Shown: positions 1 to 11,474 of the stretch, one piece after another
How positions within the stretch are numbered: position 1 is the stretch's first letter
How the letters are laid out: each line of letters opens with the position of its first letter
DNA from: Nannobrachium achirus
Taxonomy: Eukaryota; Chordata; Actinopteri; Myctophiformes; Myctophidae
Direction: 5' to 3'
Assembly: GCA_963921795.1 (NCBI GenBank)
Contig: OY997643.1
Span: forward strand, 12,907,043-12,971,042
Length of the DNA stretch: 64,000 nucleotides
Translations under genes and position numbers: made by a program
Notes under the pieces: generated by a model
Database searches by the model: none
What the model was told of the DNA's origin: nothing
The model's input: only the letters and a program-made list of their open reading frames with translations

Positions 1-1740
1 TACACTTTAGAATCCTCTGTAGAGTATTTACAGTATTTAACTCCCTTACGGGTCCATGTGGTTCCATTTGTACACTCTCAGAGTTACAGACCTGAATTGA
101 ATAGAATTGGGATTAATAAGATAAATAAATGAAATAATTGCAGTACAGTCAGTGTTCCTCCATATTGAGGAACAGAGGTACAGTACTGTTGTTAACAACA
201 CACAGCAGTTGTTTCTCAGCGTCAGACGTGAAGTTTAAAGTGTTTTTAGGTTGTGACGTGGTTAATACCTCTATCTCATGCACGTCACTGTCAACCAGCT
301 AGTTCCTGTTGATCACATTAAACAGTCAACATTCTTAGGTCTTACATATATTAACCAATATATATAAAGTACGTACACTCTTGGTTGACTGCGTCAAGAT
401 GGTTTAGCTTATCTGCTTTTTAGTGGCCAAGCTCTGAAAGGGCAAAGCTACTTTGAAATTGACATTTTTTTTCTTCCGACACTTTTCGCAACCATGCAGT
501 AGCTTTTTACGACCTTATATGGTAGAGGGCTATGCCAAATGGCGAAAACACTAAACTCGCAACCATTGGCCAAAGGGTGGCGCTGTAGCAAGCCTTTGAA
601 AGTGCAAACTTTAAACAGGTATAGCTCATGCCCTGTTTGACCTACAGCCATGAAACGTTTATAGATACATATGTGTCTCCTCATGCCAAACAACTTTGCC
701 ACTCTGACTTTTGACCAATATGTAAAGGGTAATTTGAGTGTTTAAAAAATAAAATAAAAATAAACATATATATATTTTTTATAATTCAATGAATATTGCA
801 GTTTTATGAAAATTGTTCTTCTGCCTCTAACAAACATGCAAAGTAAAATTTTCATGACACTTTGCAATAATGTAGAGGGTTAGTCCAAATATCACTGAAA
901 CTAATCTTGTTGTAAACCCTAAAAAAAAAAAAGTAGTCCTTTAAATATGTTTTCCTTTACACATAATCAAATGTTTTATAGCCATGATTCATCAGGAGCC
1001 AGCAACTTGCTTAATCGTAAGCTTGTCGATCCACTATTTTCTGCCAAAGCCTTCCCCACAATACAGATTTAAAGGGGTTTACGCGGTTAAACAGGCCGAT
1101 GGAATCATTAGGACCTTGGCCGTATGTGACAAGAGGGTGTATGAGAGAGCGTGGGACCGGCTCGCCTTCCGCGCCCGAATGAACTACCAACGATACTCCG
1201 TTTTAAAGTCCCATGCAGATGAGGTTTTCACATATCGATATCGGAAGACACGTCTGGCATAATTTAGAGTTAAGACTTGAAGACGGCAGGGCGCGTGCAC
1301 TTCGGGGTGGGTATAAACTTCCACTACATGACATGAATGAATGTGTGGTGGCCCCGTGCAACTGGAAGAACCCCGGGCTTAATATAATACTACTAACAAT
1401 CAATTTACCTGCAAATATCCCATCGAACGGAGGCTAAATGGGACGTCATCATACCCCACCCGATCCATAGCAGGGTCTCTATGAACAGATATAAATAGAT
1501 ACATAGACAGAAACATAATGCATAAGCCCCAAGCCCACAGGATATGCAGGACACCAAAAACACATCAATACTCATAATACCACATCATGAGCTCTATGAC
1601 CACTTTGGAGGGTATTGTTTAGCGTGCACCGTGCGGTGCACTGTGCGCACGCACGCACACGCACGTACCTATGTTCATCATTTTGATTCCTTCCTGTTTT
1701 TTGTTCCTGCTTTTATTTATCTGTCATTGTGACTCTCTCT
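1..1740. other. intergenic, no recognised gene
   Basis: No open frame here resembles a known protein. Bases 15-65 carry a GGTCCATGTGGTTCCATTTG stretch that recurs near 42590 and 43260, so the left edge starts in a low-copy repeat. Positions 1000-1450 are balanced in composition and not visibly repeated elsewhere in the window; they could be unique or conserved noncoding sequence. Short frames there lack any recognisable motif. Confidence 0.5.
1624..1641. repeat. short perfect hairpin
   Basis: GTGCACC, loop GTGC, GGTGCAC. It immediately precedes a run of CGCA repeats. Function unknown. Confidence 0.5.
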
Positions 1741-1760
1741 CTCTGACGCACGCACGCCCG

Positions 1761-1762
<2 letters not shown>

Positions 1763-1797
<35 letters not shown>
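1763..1797. repeat. (CA)n microsatellite
   Basis: Uninterrupted CA dinucleotides, preceded by CGCA and CCCG variants. Confidence 0.95.
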
Positions 1798-1799
<2 letters not shown>

Positions 1800-2149
1800 C
1801 TTTTGCATACTTAAAACATAATAAATTACCTAACTTTTTAAATTTGTTCTATACATGTTGGTATTTCATTTTTAGGTGGTACTTTTGTAAAATGTATTTT
1901 TGCTGTTTATGTATTTTATTGTAATACGTTGTGATATTTTATGTATTTGTGCTAATGTATTTTAAAGGGACTACACCATGAATTTTCATTTTTCCAATTT
2001 TTATGTATTTTATTGGTGTCCCACCAGCAACTTCTATCCTCACAAAGTCCTATTTCTGACCATTGTGTCTTTCTCAGTTTATGGGCAGATCTATGTTAGC
2101 ATGTCTCAGAACGGTCCTGATTGTGAAATGTCAGATTTGTGATGTCACA

Positions 2150-2282
2150 AGGCCTGAGAAGGAGGCAGGAGGAGCTGGGAGAGGGTTGGGGAGGGGTGGG
2201 CAGGCCTGAGAAGGAGGCAGGAGGAGCTGGGAGAGGGTTGGGGAGGGGTGGGCAGGCCTGCTGAGCAGGAGGTGGGGAGGAG
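2150..2282. repeat. G-rich tandem duplication
   Basis: A 52-base unit starting AGGCCTGAGAAGGAGG is repeated twice almost exactly, followed by a diverged third piece. Each unit holds runs of GGG and GGGG (GGGTTGGGGAGGGGTGGG) that could form a G-quadruplex on this strand. Confidence 0.75.
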
Positions 2283-2556
2283 TGTGGGGCCAAAACTGGC
2301 TCAATAGCGCAGTCCTCCCACTCAGGACAAGGTGGTACTGCAGCTGAAAATGCTCTGAAAGCCAGGCAGAAATGACAGGGGCTCTGTATTCAGGAGTGGT
2401 AATTTAGCCTCAAACCTTTTCAAAAACGTTTTTGGGACACAAATAGTGTTATATAAATTATTTTTAAATGCATGGTGTAGGACCTTTAATGTCTTGGACC
2501 CCAGGAAGACTAGATGTCGTTAAGGCGTCAGCTGGTGATCCGTTAAACAAAATTAA

Positions 2557-2560
<4 letters not shown>

Positions 2561-2613
<53 letters not shown>
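2561..2613. repeat. (CA)n microsatellite
   Basis: About 26 CA units, pure. Confidence 0.95.
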
Positions 2614-2616
<3 letters not shown>

Positions 2617-2749
2617 AACTTTAAATTGCAGGCATAAAAGTTATTTACTTTTGTTCTACTCACTCTCAACCTTATGGAAATACATTTTGTTTTTAGATAT
2701 TTTATTGGAATCAGACTTTATTCAGCAGTTTGTTGTACTTGTGCCTAAA

Positions 2750-4800
2750 ATCGTCATATGGTGTGACATGAAAATAATTGTTCATAAAATGAAAATGGAG
2801 TACATCTTTCTTAAGTTACTCACTTTATCAAAGTCCTTTATCATAACTAACCAGTGATCCACTATAGTTTTTTGAAAATTAATTATATCTGTATATTTTT
2901 TTCATAATCGACACTCTGTGTGAGGCCCATGTTCATGATCTTACAACATATTTTAAATGTATTCTGTCAAAACTTTCTCTAAAATTACACAAATATTTGT
3001 GACTCTTCCTGATAATATTCTCTATGTAATCCATAAACATTTTTTTGGTTTAATCATTAATAAAGGTATGATTTTTCACTATTTGGAATGTCACACCAAA
3101 TGATTTAGTGTCACACCGTATGATCATATCTTCATGTGTCAAAGCAAACTGTGTTTTAACCTACCTATTAGTGAGTACTGAACTTTACTGATTGATTAAA
3201 CAATTACCCAGGATAACATGGCCTTAATATTTCTGAACAGGATATTATTGTAGGGCTTTAACATGGGATAAGAAAGAATTGTAGTAGTAGATGGATGATG
3301 AGGATGTGCACAGGAATGCTACGCACACCTAAGTCTTCTGCCGGCCCACGGCAGAAGGATCCTAAAGAGACAATAAGGCGCATAGCCACACTTGGAGCCA
3401 AGGCAACATTTTATTAACACCAATTAGTGGAAACAGAACTCAGCATTCAGGTAAATTGCTTTTTTCCGAAGTCTCCTGAACTTGAACACAGCATTTTGTG
3501 TTGAACAAATGTAATTAGGAATCGTGACATTACACCACATCTCCACTAGCTAAAGAGTGCTGGGTTGCGCAACTCCGAAAATAGCTGATCTACAAGCTCT
3601 CGCAGCACAACGTGTTGAGAGCTTGTAGATCAGCTATTTTCGCTAGTTTTGTCTCGGGTCCTACCTTAACACTGTCCACTGTCCAGTCCAGTGAGTGAAA
3701 GTACAAAAGTATTAGATCAGATTAGATTATACATTTAGACTGTATTGTACATCAGCCAGTCGTATTTGGTGAGCTGCCTTGTTGCGGTTCTGCTATGCCA
3801 CAGACAACCTCCTGCTCTTCGTAGAAAATGCAGTCTCGCCCCTTTGGCTCCTCTCTCCTTGCTGGGTCATTGTTTAGTTTCTCCCTGTACTTTCTCGTTC
3901 TCTCAGCACTTGTCATTTTCCAGCTGACAAAAGAAAATGGAATGTATAGTTTAAGACAAAGAGAAAATATTGTTTAGATTGAAACAATATGTTAAGGTTT
4001 CTGTGAAGGGGTTTCTGCTCTGTCTGATGAATTTGAAGTATCACTGAATGAATCTAAATTACATTTTATGTAAAAATGTTTAAAACAAATGTTTAAATGT
4101 ACAAAAGAAACATGGAACTTTGTTATTTATTGTTATATCTGTAGTTAAATACAGTATAAATCATATGGTGTGACAATCAAGTCATATGGCGTGACAAGCA
4201 GACATGTCACACCATTATGATTAAGTGTCACACCATATTACGTTTTCTGTATTTAGGTTTACCTTGAGGCTACTATGTACACATTAGCATGCTAACAGCA
4301 TGCTAGCTATAACAAAGCAACCTAGATCTACATGGAAATATGACCAAAACTTCAAATAACTTAAGCTTTTTTTAATGAAAAGGTGTCACACCAACAGACA
4401 TCCAAAGTGGTGAGTTTGTCAAAGTTTCAACAAGTTGGCATTTCATGAAAATGTTAAAATCATAACTCACCTCAGACACCTGTCTTGCAGTTGTGCTGGG
4501 AGTGCTGAATAGCCTTACAGAAGAAGGACCTCTCTAGCCAATAGGTGTCCAAATAATTGCCTGTTTAATTTGTCCAAACTAGTGTCACACCAAATGATTT
4601 TGGTTTGGGGGACAAAATGTTTTTGATCAGAAATGACTGAAAACATTATGCTTTGACTTTGAAAAGATATAGGCTCACAAATAGACATTTTTTTTTTGCC
4701 TAAATTCATTTTCAAATGATTTTTAGCAATTCTTTTTCTTAGTTTTATTCAAGTTCCCACTTTGAGATACAAGGCCAGGACAGTCACACCATATGAGTTT
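2750..4800. repeat. region with scattered GTCACACCA(A/T)ATGA motif
   Basis: AT-rich sequence without genes. A motif close to GTCACACCATATGA occurs about ten times on both strands, for example near 2755, 3090, 3112, 4163, 4182, 4205, 4224, 4384, 4582 and 4782. The spacing is irregular, so this is not a simple tandem array. Confidence 0.6.
3576..3642. repeat. core hairpin, stand-alone
   Basis: The arms run from CGAAAATAGCTGATCTACAA and close on its reverse complement, around a short centre GCAGCACAACGT. I see no terminal repeats of a host element around it. Confidence 0.8.
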
Positions 4801-4974
4801 TGCCATGTTTGGTTGAAAATTCTGAAGAAATGAGGAATGAAATGTTTTAATCTTGAGTAAGTTCACATAAAGCTTAATGTCCTGCACAATATTCAGAAGG
4901 TTTTTGACAAATATATTTTTTATTTATACATGTTTGACACCGAGGACAGCGAAAACGTTACGTCACGTCACCCA

Positions 4975-5013
4975 CCCACACGCACACGCACACGCACACG
5001 CACACGCACACAC
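4975..5013. repeat. (CACACG)n microsatellite
   Basis: Alternating CACACG units, followed by short CTAT units. Confidence 0.85.
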
Positions 5014-5442
5014 ACTATCTATCTATCTTTTTGTTCCTGTTTTATTAACCTCACTCTTATATCACACGCGCTGCACACACGTACACACCCAATGGAATCC
5101 AATCTGCCATCTGTAGCTTGTCATACCCAGGGAGCTAAGAGAAGAGAAGAGAGAGGAGAGGAGAGGAGAGGCGGGAGGAGGAAGAGGAGTGTGAGGGAGG
5201 CTCTGACAGTGGATCAATAGTTGTGTTTGTGGCGGAGGCTCCCAGAGGAGCAGAGCAGTGTATGAAACGCTGAAGGTCCTCGAGGAACATTCCCAGTGTG
5301 TTTAGCCCCCGAGCCAAGGTTAAACCCTGCACAAAGGCACCGCCAAAACCTCAGCCGCGATGCCATGCCTGGCCTGCCTCCCCCCGGGGCTCCACGCACA
5401 TACGCAGGCACGCACGCGCTCGCTCGCTTGCACAGTGTAGGG

Positions 5443-5840
5443 CAGGGTTCCCCAATAGGTGGCCAGCGGGCCATTTGCGGGGCTACTGTCTGGCCCACAC
5501 CAAGCCCAGTAATAATGGTGGTAAAGAGCAGCAACAACACTAGTGTATCGTCGTTGTCGGGTGGAAATCTCGTATCTCCAAATTTGTACGTTCTTTCGCA
5601 GTAGGTGCGAGGCGTTGTGTACTTGTAGATCTGCTGTTTTCACTAGTTTAAATCATTTTTAAAATGATAAATGCAAAACGAACGGTTTTGGACATACAAG
5701 ATTTTCACCCGACAACGACAATATCTGAATTGTCCCTGGAGTAGCGGGAACGCCACCGTCGCCCCCTGCAATGTTGTGGCCCTCGGCTTGGTACCCTAGA
5801 CATAATTCGGCCCTTGGGGAAAACTAATTGGAGAACCCTG
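5443..5840. mobile_element. hAT-like element, CAGGGTTCCCCAA ends
   Basis: The ends are CAGGGTTCCCCAA and its near-inverse TTGGAGAACCCTG. It is flanked by a perfect 8-base direct repeat GTGTAGGG (5435-5442 and 5841-5848), the target duplication length typical of hAT transposons. No transposase frame is present, so it is non-autonomous. A second element occupies its middle. Confidence 0.85.
5546..5723. mobile_element. family F palindromic element nested in a hAT-like element
   Basis: The ends TATCGTCGTTGTCGGG and CCCGACAACGACAATA are inverted copies. The interior carries the right half of the core hairpin (about 5605-5646, ending CTTGTAGATCTGCTGTTTTC). It lies wholly inside the element at 5443-5840, so it is the later arrival. 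Confidence 0.75.
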
Positions 5841-6254
5841 GTGTAGGGCCACCAGTAACCTTGCCTCACCAGGCTTTCTGGGGGAAAGCCTGGTGTTCGT
5901 TCACAACAGGCCGTTTGGTTTCCACTACTAGAAGAAGCGGCGTCGCTTTGATTTGGTTCCCCCCGTTTGTTTCCCCAATCCCTATTAAAATGCTCGAGTA
6001 GCTTAGTGTAGTCTTGCCAGTTGCTACGAGTTGGACTAAAAGATGCATATACCAAACAATTTTTTCAAAAGCAAAACTACTCTGCATCAAGGAGTAGAGT
6101 TTGTGGGACAAGAAAAGAAAAAGAAAGAATGGAAACCAAAGAGTATCTACATATTTACACGCATAGCATACATCAATCCATGAGGTTTAGACATGCGTGA
6201 GCATAGCAGGTGGTACACTGTTCATAATAAAGACATTAAGGTGCAAGAAGAGAT

Positions 6255-6668
6255 CAGTGGTTCTCAACCTGTGGGTCAAATTATGTTGGGGGGTCCCCAG
6301 ATGTTTAGCTAAATGTTAACATTGTTTTCTCACTCAACAGTAAACAGACCAACATACACGGTATCTGCACATTTCTAAAGTGTCAATTTAAGGACTTTAA
6401 AGACCTTTTTGGTACCTCTACTCTGGTAAAACATTGGTCAAATTGTCAAATATTACAGGCAGAAATTGTGAAAATAGCAGATGTACATGCTCACAACGCC
6501 TCCCTTTGCGAGGCGTTGTAGAGCATGTAGATCTGCTATTTTCACAATGGAACAGATCGAGTCAAACTAAATGTAATGCCAACTCCTACAATTCCAAGTT
6601 CTTGTCAGGGTGAGTCCCCAGTTCAAATATGATTGGGGGTCACGCCCTGAAAAGGTTGAGAACCACTG
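6255..6668. mobile_element. hAT-like element, CAGTGGTTCTCAACC ends
   Basis: Inverted ends CAGTGGTTCTCAACCTGTGG and AGGTTGAGAACCACTG. The flanking 8-mers match at only 5 of 8 positions, so the target duplication has decayed. A second copy of the same family lies at 56260-56689. Both carry the core hairpin in the interior. Confidence 0.8.
6465..6548. repeat. core hairpin inside the hAT-like element
   Basis: The stem begins ATTGTGAAAATAGCAGATGT and ends with the inverse, TGCTATTTTCACAAT. The outer stem bases ATTGTG are shared with the sister copy at 56378-56450 and differ from those of other families. Confidence 0.85.
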
Positions 6669-6786
6669 TATTAGATTAAGGTGCAGAGTATATCAGCTCG
6701 TGTCATACTCCAAAATAGGCGAACATCTGGCAAGAAGTAGCGCTGTGAGCTTGTAGATCAGCTATCTTAGTCTAGAATCTAGACTC

Positions 6787-7017
6787 TAGATGGACAGGGG
6801 GGTCCGCACGCATAGGGTGTTTTTTTTTTCACCACCTGTTTTTTCTTAATCCTTGAAGGGTATATTTTAAGATTCTGCCAGGTACCAAGCTGAAATATGT
6901 TCTCATGGGGTTAATTTTGAATGATTTCTTGCACCTACCCCATTCACTTACTATACAGGAAAAAATCCACCCTATGTGCACGCCGCACGGCCCCCCCTGT
7001 CCATCTAGACTATCTCT
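6787..7017. mobile_element. short inverted-repeat element, TAGATGGACAGGGGGG ends
   Basis: The terminal inverted repeats are about 35 bases long with a few differences: TAGATGGACAGGGGGG on the left, CCCCCCCTGTCCATCTA on the right. The flanks share GACT or ACT, so a 3-4 base target duplication is possible. No coding capacity. Family not identified. Confidence 0.7.
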
Positions 7018-7089
7018 TTCTGCTACTTGACATAAAACAAAGTGTATAGGATTTACTGTAAGCGGTGATTAAAGAGACTTTAACACCAG

Positions 7090-7890
7090 TAAGACTCCCT
7101 AATCGGGAGATAAGCGACCGTAGGTGGCTTATCTCCACAAATAGGGCAAAAATGTGTTTTTCCAAAATCTTCCTGATCCATGTTGATGACATGAGTGTAG
7201 ACATGCTGTGTAGTGATATTTGTGATTTTCGGGCAAAAACTGTAGGAGCAGTGTCCAAAAATGTGTTGTAAAAATCGGCCTGAAGGTGGCGCTAGAATAG
7301 GGCCATGTGAGAAATGAGGGGTGGGGTCTCCGCGTTGCCTTGGCGGACGAATAGGTACCGGCCCCGGCTCTCCCGGACGCTCCTAGCCCGAGTTACGGCA
7401 TTTTATGTGCGCTGCAGTGGCAGGGGGTCTTCCACTGGGGGCGCCACCACTTTTGCAACCGTTCTGGAGCACCAGGAGTCGGTGGTCCCCGGGAATTCCC
7501 CGTGAGCAGCCCCGTTGGGGTGGTCATTTGGTCATTTTTGCACATTTGGTCATTTTTTACATCTGGGGGTCCCCCAGGGACCTGGGGGTCCCTGGGGCTC
7601 CGGGGGTCCTTGGAGGTTGTAGTTTGGCAGGCAAGGAGTGTGTGTGCAAAATCTGGCATGGATCGGGTCAACGGTTGCGGAGATATGAGCAGGGAAAAAG
7701 TGTGACGTGTGACGTGTGACCACATTTGGTCATTTTTTACATCTGGGGGTCCCCCAGGGACCCCCAGGTCCCTGGGGCTCCGGGTCAACGGTTGCGGAGA
7801 TATGAGCAGGGAAAAAGTGTGACTGACTCACTGACTGACCCACGGACAGCCTGTGGAGGTTTTGGTAGTAAATGCGACCTACGGTCGCAA
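7090..7890. mobile_element. family B element, long copy
   Basis: Starts with GTAAGACTCCCTAATCGGGA followed by GCGACCGTAGG, and ends with the palindrome GCGACCTACGGTCGC at 7874-7888. Internal stretches match the copies at 9488, 23533, 28770 and 35010 (for example GCAGTGTCCAAAAATGTGTT). The interior holds a tandem duplication of a CCTGGGGGTCCC-rich segment and of GGTCAACGGTTGCGGAGATA (7667 and 7785). No transposase seen. Confidence 0.7.
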
Positions 7891-8283
7891 CAACATTATG
7901 CTAATTAACAATAGATATAGATTGTGACCTATGAAAACTGTAGTCAGACATCAACCGCAGACAGATGGTGTTCCGGGCTGCAGTGTTAAACATTTTTATT
8001 TCGCACCGCGTGTAATTGTAGCTGGAAACACCATTAAGCATAGTGATTCATGGAGACGGGTTAATTCCCATGGCATGGCCTCCTTATTGCTTTTACTAAC
8101 TCTAAACAGCACCGCCGAGAGAGAGGCAATAACTATGAGGCCATAACACGCTAAATCATACACTAATAGCAGTGGGCGCGCTGAACGCATTACTGAACCC
8201 ACGGCGGCCTCAAACTAAACTAAAAAAAAAACACAAAAGAAAACAGTCACACCAAATTCTGGGCCCTGAGTACTTTAACTATT

Positions 8284-8316
8284 GAAAAATAGCAGATATA
8301 TATCTGCTATTTTTTA
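8284..8316. repeat. collapsed core hairpin
   Basis: GAAAAATAGCAGATATA runs straight into TATATCTGCTATTTTT with no loop. It is the outer stem of the core hairpin with the centre lost. Confidence 0.8.
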
Positions 8317-8550
8317 AAAATCTTGAAAATGTGTGCAAGTCTTTGAATATTTCAAATCATTCTGTTTCTATGTCAGTGGTGCTCAAACTTTTTCATGTGA
8401 AGGACCCCCAAAACTATATGTATTTGGCCACGGATGCCCATCTCAAAATATTTAGTTCCAGGGACCCCCCAGAAGCAAAATTTGAGTTACAAATGTTCGC
8501 TTAAAAAATACATAATACTCAAAGATTTGCGCACATTTTTAGGACTTTTC

Positions 8551-8623
8551 AAAAATGGCAGATATACAAGCTCGCAGCGTGGCACTCGGTGCCGCGCTGT
8601 GAGCTTGTATATCTGCTATTTTT
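8551..8623. repeat. core hairpin, long-loop form
   Basis: AAAAATGGCAGATATACAAG pairs with the inverse ending GTATATCTGCTATTTTT. The top of the stem is a GC-rich GGCACTCGGTGCC fold. Confidence 0.85.
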
Positions 8624-8708
8624 CAGTAGCTAAAGTATAAAATAATTAAGTCCCCCCCCTTGTGACGCCCCTGCTTTACCGAACCCACGGCGGCCTCAAA
8701 CTAAACAA

Positions 8709-8714
<6 letters not shown>

Positions 8715-8771
<57 letters not shown>
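8715..8771. repeat. (CA)n microsatellite
   Basis: About 28 CA units, pure. Confidence 0.95.
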
Positions 8772-8772
<1 letters not shown>

Positions 8773-8799
8773 GAAAACAAACATTAGTTCTCGCTCAAA

Positions 8800-9297
8800 G
8801 TTAGGTATATCCACCAATCTGGGAACAAAATCTTTTTCTATGCAAATAGAAAAAGATGCTGTCATGAGAGATTAGGTATTCGCTGAGTAAAATGTCATCC
8901 TCAACTCTCTAATGTCATTGCCTGCCTGCCCAGCCCCGAAATTAGTGATTTTCCTATCATATTCTCACATATAAATGGCTCCGTGCTGTTGCTGATTATA
9001 CGATGTAGAATAAACCCTTAGCGTGTCATGTTCTCCGCTGTAAGAGATAGGACACTCCATCAGGCACATCTCGAGGTGTCTGCGCGCCTTCACTCCAGCC
9101 GTCCTCGTCCTGGCGGGGACGCTAACTCGCCGCGGCGCACCTCGACGGGCCGTCATCGCCTCAGAGGACTGATGGAATGCTAATTAGCGCCACGCCGCCA
9201 CTTGAATTATTCATGCATCTTAATTATAGGGAGGGAGAGAGATTTCCCATCACGGTTTTTAGTTGTGACTGACTGACTGAAGAGTTTGGCTCTATAC
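8800..9297. other. unique sequence, no recognised gene
   Basis: Mixed-composition sequence with AT-rich homeobox-like strings (CTAATTAGCG, ATTATTCATGC, CTTAATTATA near 9180-9230). It does not recur in the window. The style resembles conserved noncoding DNA, but only a comparison could show that. Confidence 0.35.
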
Positions 9298-9376
9298 ATG
9301 CGTGTACGCATACACATACACGTACACACACGCATACGCACGCACGCACGCACGCGCGCACACACGCACACGCACA

Positions 9377-9444
<68 letters not shown>

Positions 9445-9453
9445 CACACACAC
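9298..9453. repeat. compound CA/CG/GCAC microsatellite
   Basis: Alternating purine-pyrimidine tract: GTACGCATACAC, then CGCA units, then long (CA)n. It could adopt Z-form DNA. Confidence 0.9.
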
Positions 9454-9487
9454 TTGAGTTAGGACGATTTTTTTTAACTACCAGGCA

Positions 9488-9886
9488 GTAAGACTCCCTA
9501 AATCGGGAGATAAGCAACCGTCAGGTCGCATACACAAACTTTAGAAGGCAATGGTAGCCAATCAGGAGGGAATATGGGAAATGGGACAGATCCATGTTGA
9601 TGACATGACTTTAGAGATACTGTGTAACGCTTTGCGTGATTTTAGGCCAAAATCTGTAAGAGCAGTGTCCAAAAATGTGTTTAGCAAAAATCAGCCTGAT
9701 GGTGGTGCTAGAAGAGGGCCATGTGAGAAATGAGGGGAGTTGCCATCCAAGGAGTGCGTGTGCAAAGTTTGGCATGGATAGGGGCAATGGTGCCGGAGAT
9801 AAGAGTAGGGCAAAAGTGTGACGTGACGGACAGAGAGACAGCCGGTGGAGCTTTTCATGGTAACTTGCGACCTGACGGTCGCAGTT
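9488..9886. mobile_element. family B element
   Basis: Left end AGTAAGACTCCCTAAATCGG with GCAACCGTCAGGTCGC; right end TGCGACCTGACGGTCGC. The end motif is itself a palindrome (GCGACC GTCA GGTCGC) at both termini. The interior matches 7140-7310 and, reversed, 35180-35340. Confidence 0.75.
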
Positions 9887-10350
9887 ATCTTTCAAGTCAT
9901 CATTACAGTTACAGGCTATAGGCCTAGTGCTTGTTGTGAACGTTCCTTTAGAAGGATTGAGCATTCATCATTCTCTCAAAAAACACCATGTTTTTTCTGC
10001 ATCACTCATCATGTATTGCACAAAATACAACTTGCACTAAACTGCGCATGAAAAAAAGCAGGATCTCTGAAACTTTTCCCCCGTGATTAATAACGCCGGC
10101 AAAACTTTCACACGCAGAGACTCATGACAAACATACAAATGCTGATGTCCTGCTGTCCGGTTCACTAATTAGCTAATGTGCTGCAGCCGTGCTACAGGTG
10201 CTAAAGCTGCCCAGGCATACAGCTCTATTACATTTACATTCCTCTCTGTTGGGTCCAGGCAGGGGCGTCACAAGGGGCGGGGAAGTGGGACTGAGTTACT
10301 AAGGCCCAAGGTGGGGGGCCCTTAATTATTTTATAGCTATTTAGCTATTG

Positions 10351-10423
10351 AAAAATAGCCGATATACAAGCTCGCAGCGCGGCACCGAGTGCCGCGCTGC
10401 GAGCTTGTAGATCTGCTATTTTT
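10351..10423. repeat. core hairpin, long-loop form
   Basis: AAAAATAGCCGATATACAAG on the left, CTTGTAGATCTGCTATTTTT on the right, GGCACCGAGTGCC at the tip. Confidence 0.9.
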
Positions 10424-10552
10424 GAAAAAGTCGTGAAAATGTGTGCAAATCTTTGAATATATGTATTTTTTAAGCCAATATTTGTAACTCAGATTTTGCT
10501 TCTGGGGGGTCCCTGGAACTAGATATTTTGAGATGGGGTGCCGCGATGGAGT

Positions 10553-10584
10553 GCCGCGCTGCGAGCTTGTAGATCTGCTATTTT
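10553..10584. repeat. core hairpin, right half only
   Basis: GCCGCGCTGCGAGCTTGTAG followed by ATCTGCTATTTTT. The left arm is missing at the junction of the internal duplication. Confidence 0.7.
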
Positions 10585-10666
10585 TGAAAAGTCGTGAAAA
10601 TGTGTGCAAATCTTTGAATATATGTATTTTTTAAGCCAACATTTGTAACTCAAATTCTGCTTCTGG

Positions 10667-10686
10667 GGGGGGGGGGGGGGGGGGGG
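10667..10686. repeat. poly-G run
   Basis: About 20 G in a row inside a TTCTGGGGGGTCC segment that has 5-6 G in other copies, so the run has expanded locally. Confidence 0.9.
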
Positions 10687-10806
10687 TCCCTGGAACTAGA
10701 TATTTTGAGATGGGGGTCCGTGGCCAAATACACGTGAAAATGTTTGAGCACCACTGACAGAAACATGAAAGGATTTGAAATATTCAAAGATTTTCACGAA
10801 TTAAAA

Positions 10807-10879
10807 AAAAATAGCAGATCTACAAGCTCGCAGCGCGGCACTCGGTGCCGCGCTGTGAGCTTGTATATCTGCTATTTTT
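10807..10879. repeat. core hairpin, long-loop form, inverted orientation
   Basis: AAAAATAGCAGATCTACAAG on the left, the GATATA-type arm on the right, tip GGCACTCGGTGCC. Its orientation is the reverse of the hairpin at 10351. Confidence 0.9.
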
Positions 10880-11174
10880 CAATTGTCCAAACACAGGGGC
10901 CCCAAGGTGAATTCTTGTACCCAGGGCCCAGAATTTGGTGTGACACCCCTGGGCCCAGGTGCAGAGTACAGGCCAGCTAAAAGCCATATCCATCTGCTTC
11001 AACTTAGCGGGGAAATTAGGCACTCAATGTAGCGTATTTGTTCAAGTAATGGGGAAGTAATTAATAACTGCAATAACGTGTAAAGCCACACTGCTTCCGT
11101 GAGCCGTTCGGTGGAAATGTGCCTGTATGCCACAGAGACAGAGAGAGCTGGAGTTTGTCTGGGCATATACAGTA

Positions 11175-11176
11175 TG

Positions 11177-11213
<37 letters not shown>

Positions 11214-11288
11214 ACAGTAAAAAATCACACCCGTGTGAACTGAGCGGTGGTCGTGGAGGCTGCGCAACAGCAAAACAAATATATATAT

Positions 11289-11330
<42 letters not shown>

Positions 11331-11436
11331 GGTGTCTGGCCTGGCCTGGCCTGAACAACAGCGCCCCTCCCTTAACATGTGTGGTCACAAAAGGTACTAC
11401 ATACAGGCTACATACACCATACAGACAGACACGCAT

Positions 11437-11474
<38 letters not shown>
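11175..11474. repeat. cluster of (TGCG)n, (GT)n and (CAGA)n microsatellites
   Basis: (TGCG)n at 11175-11212, (GT)n with GGGT ending at 11291-11333, (ACAG)n at 11437-11474. The sequence between them shares AACAACAGCGCCCCTCCCTT, inverted, with 38970-38990, so the microsatellites probably ride on a dispersed repeat. Confidence 0.85.

Larger units (their letters stand above)
8246..8673. mobile_element. hAT-like CAGGGGCGTCACA element with family A interior
   Basis: The right end TGTGACGCCCCTG matches the better copy at 10260-10951; the left end is decayed. The interior has the GGACCCCCAAAACT and GGGACCCCCCAGAAGC stretches seen in family A, plus two core hairpins. A direct repeat of about 30 bases (GAACCCACGGCGGCCTCAAA and neighbours) flanks it at 8189-8218 and 8675-8704, longer than a transposase target duplication, so a local duplication may also be involved. 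Confidence 0.6.
10260..10951. mobile_element. hAT-like element, CAGGGGCGTCACA ends
   Basis: Ends CAGGGGCGTCACA and TGTGACACCCCTG. Flanking 8-mers GGTCCAGG (10252-10259) and GGCCCAGG (10952-10959) agree at 7 of 8 positions. The interior contains an imperfect tandem duplication of about 165 bases (10390-10550 against 10560-10720) and three copies of the core hairpin, one of them a half. Confidence 0.8.

Noticed and set aside
984-1437. Open frames of 92 and 74 residues on the plus strand
   Set aside because: No recognisable motif, and both frames overlap the same unique sequence in different registers. Nothing to choose one as coding.
5296-5643. Several overlapping frames of about 100 residues
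   Set aside because: They lie across the boundary of a hAT-like element and its nested family F copy, on both strands, in GC-rich sequence.
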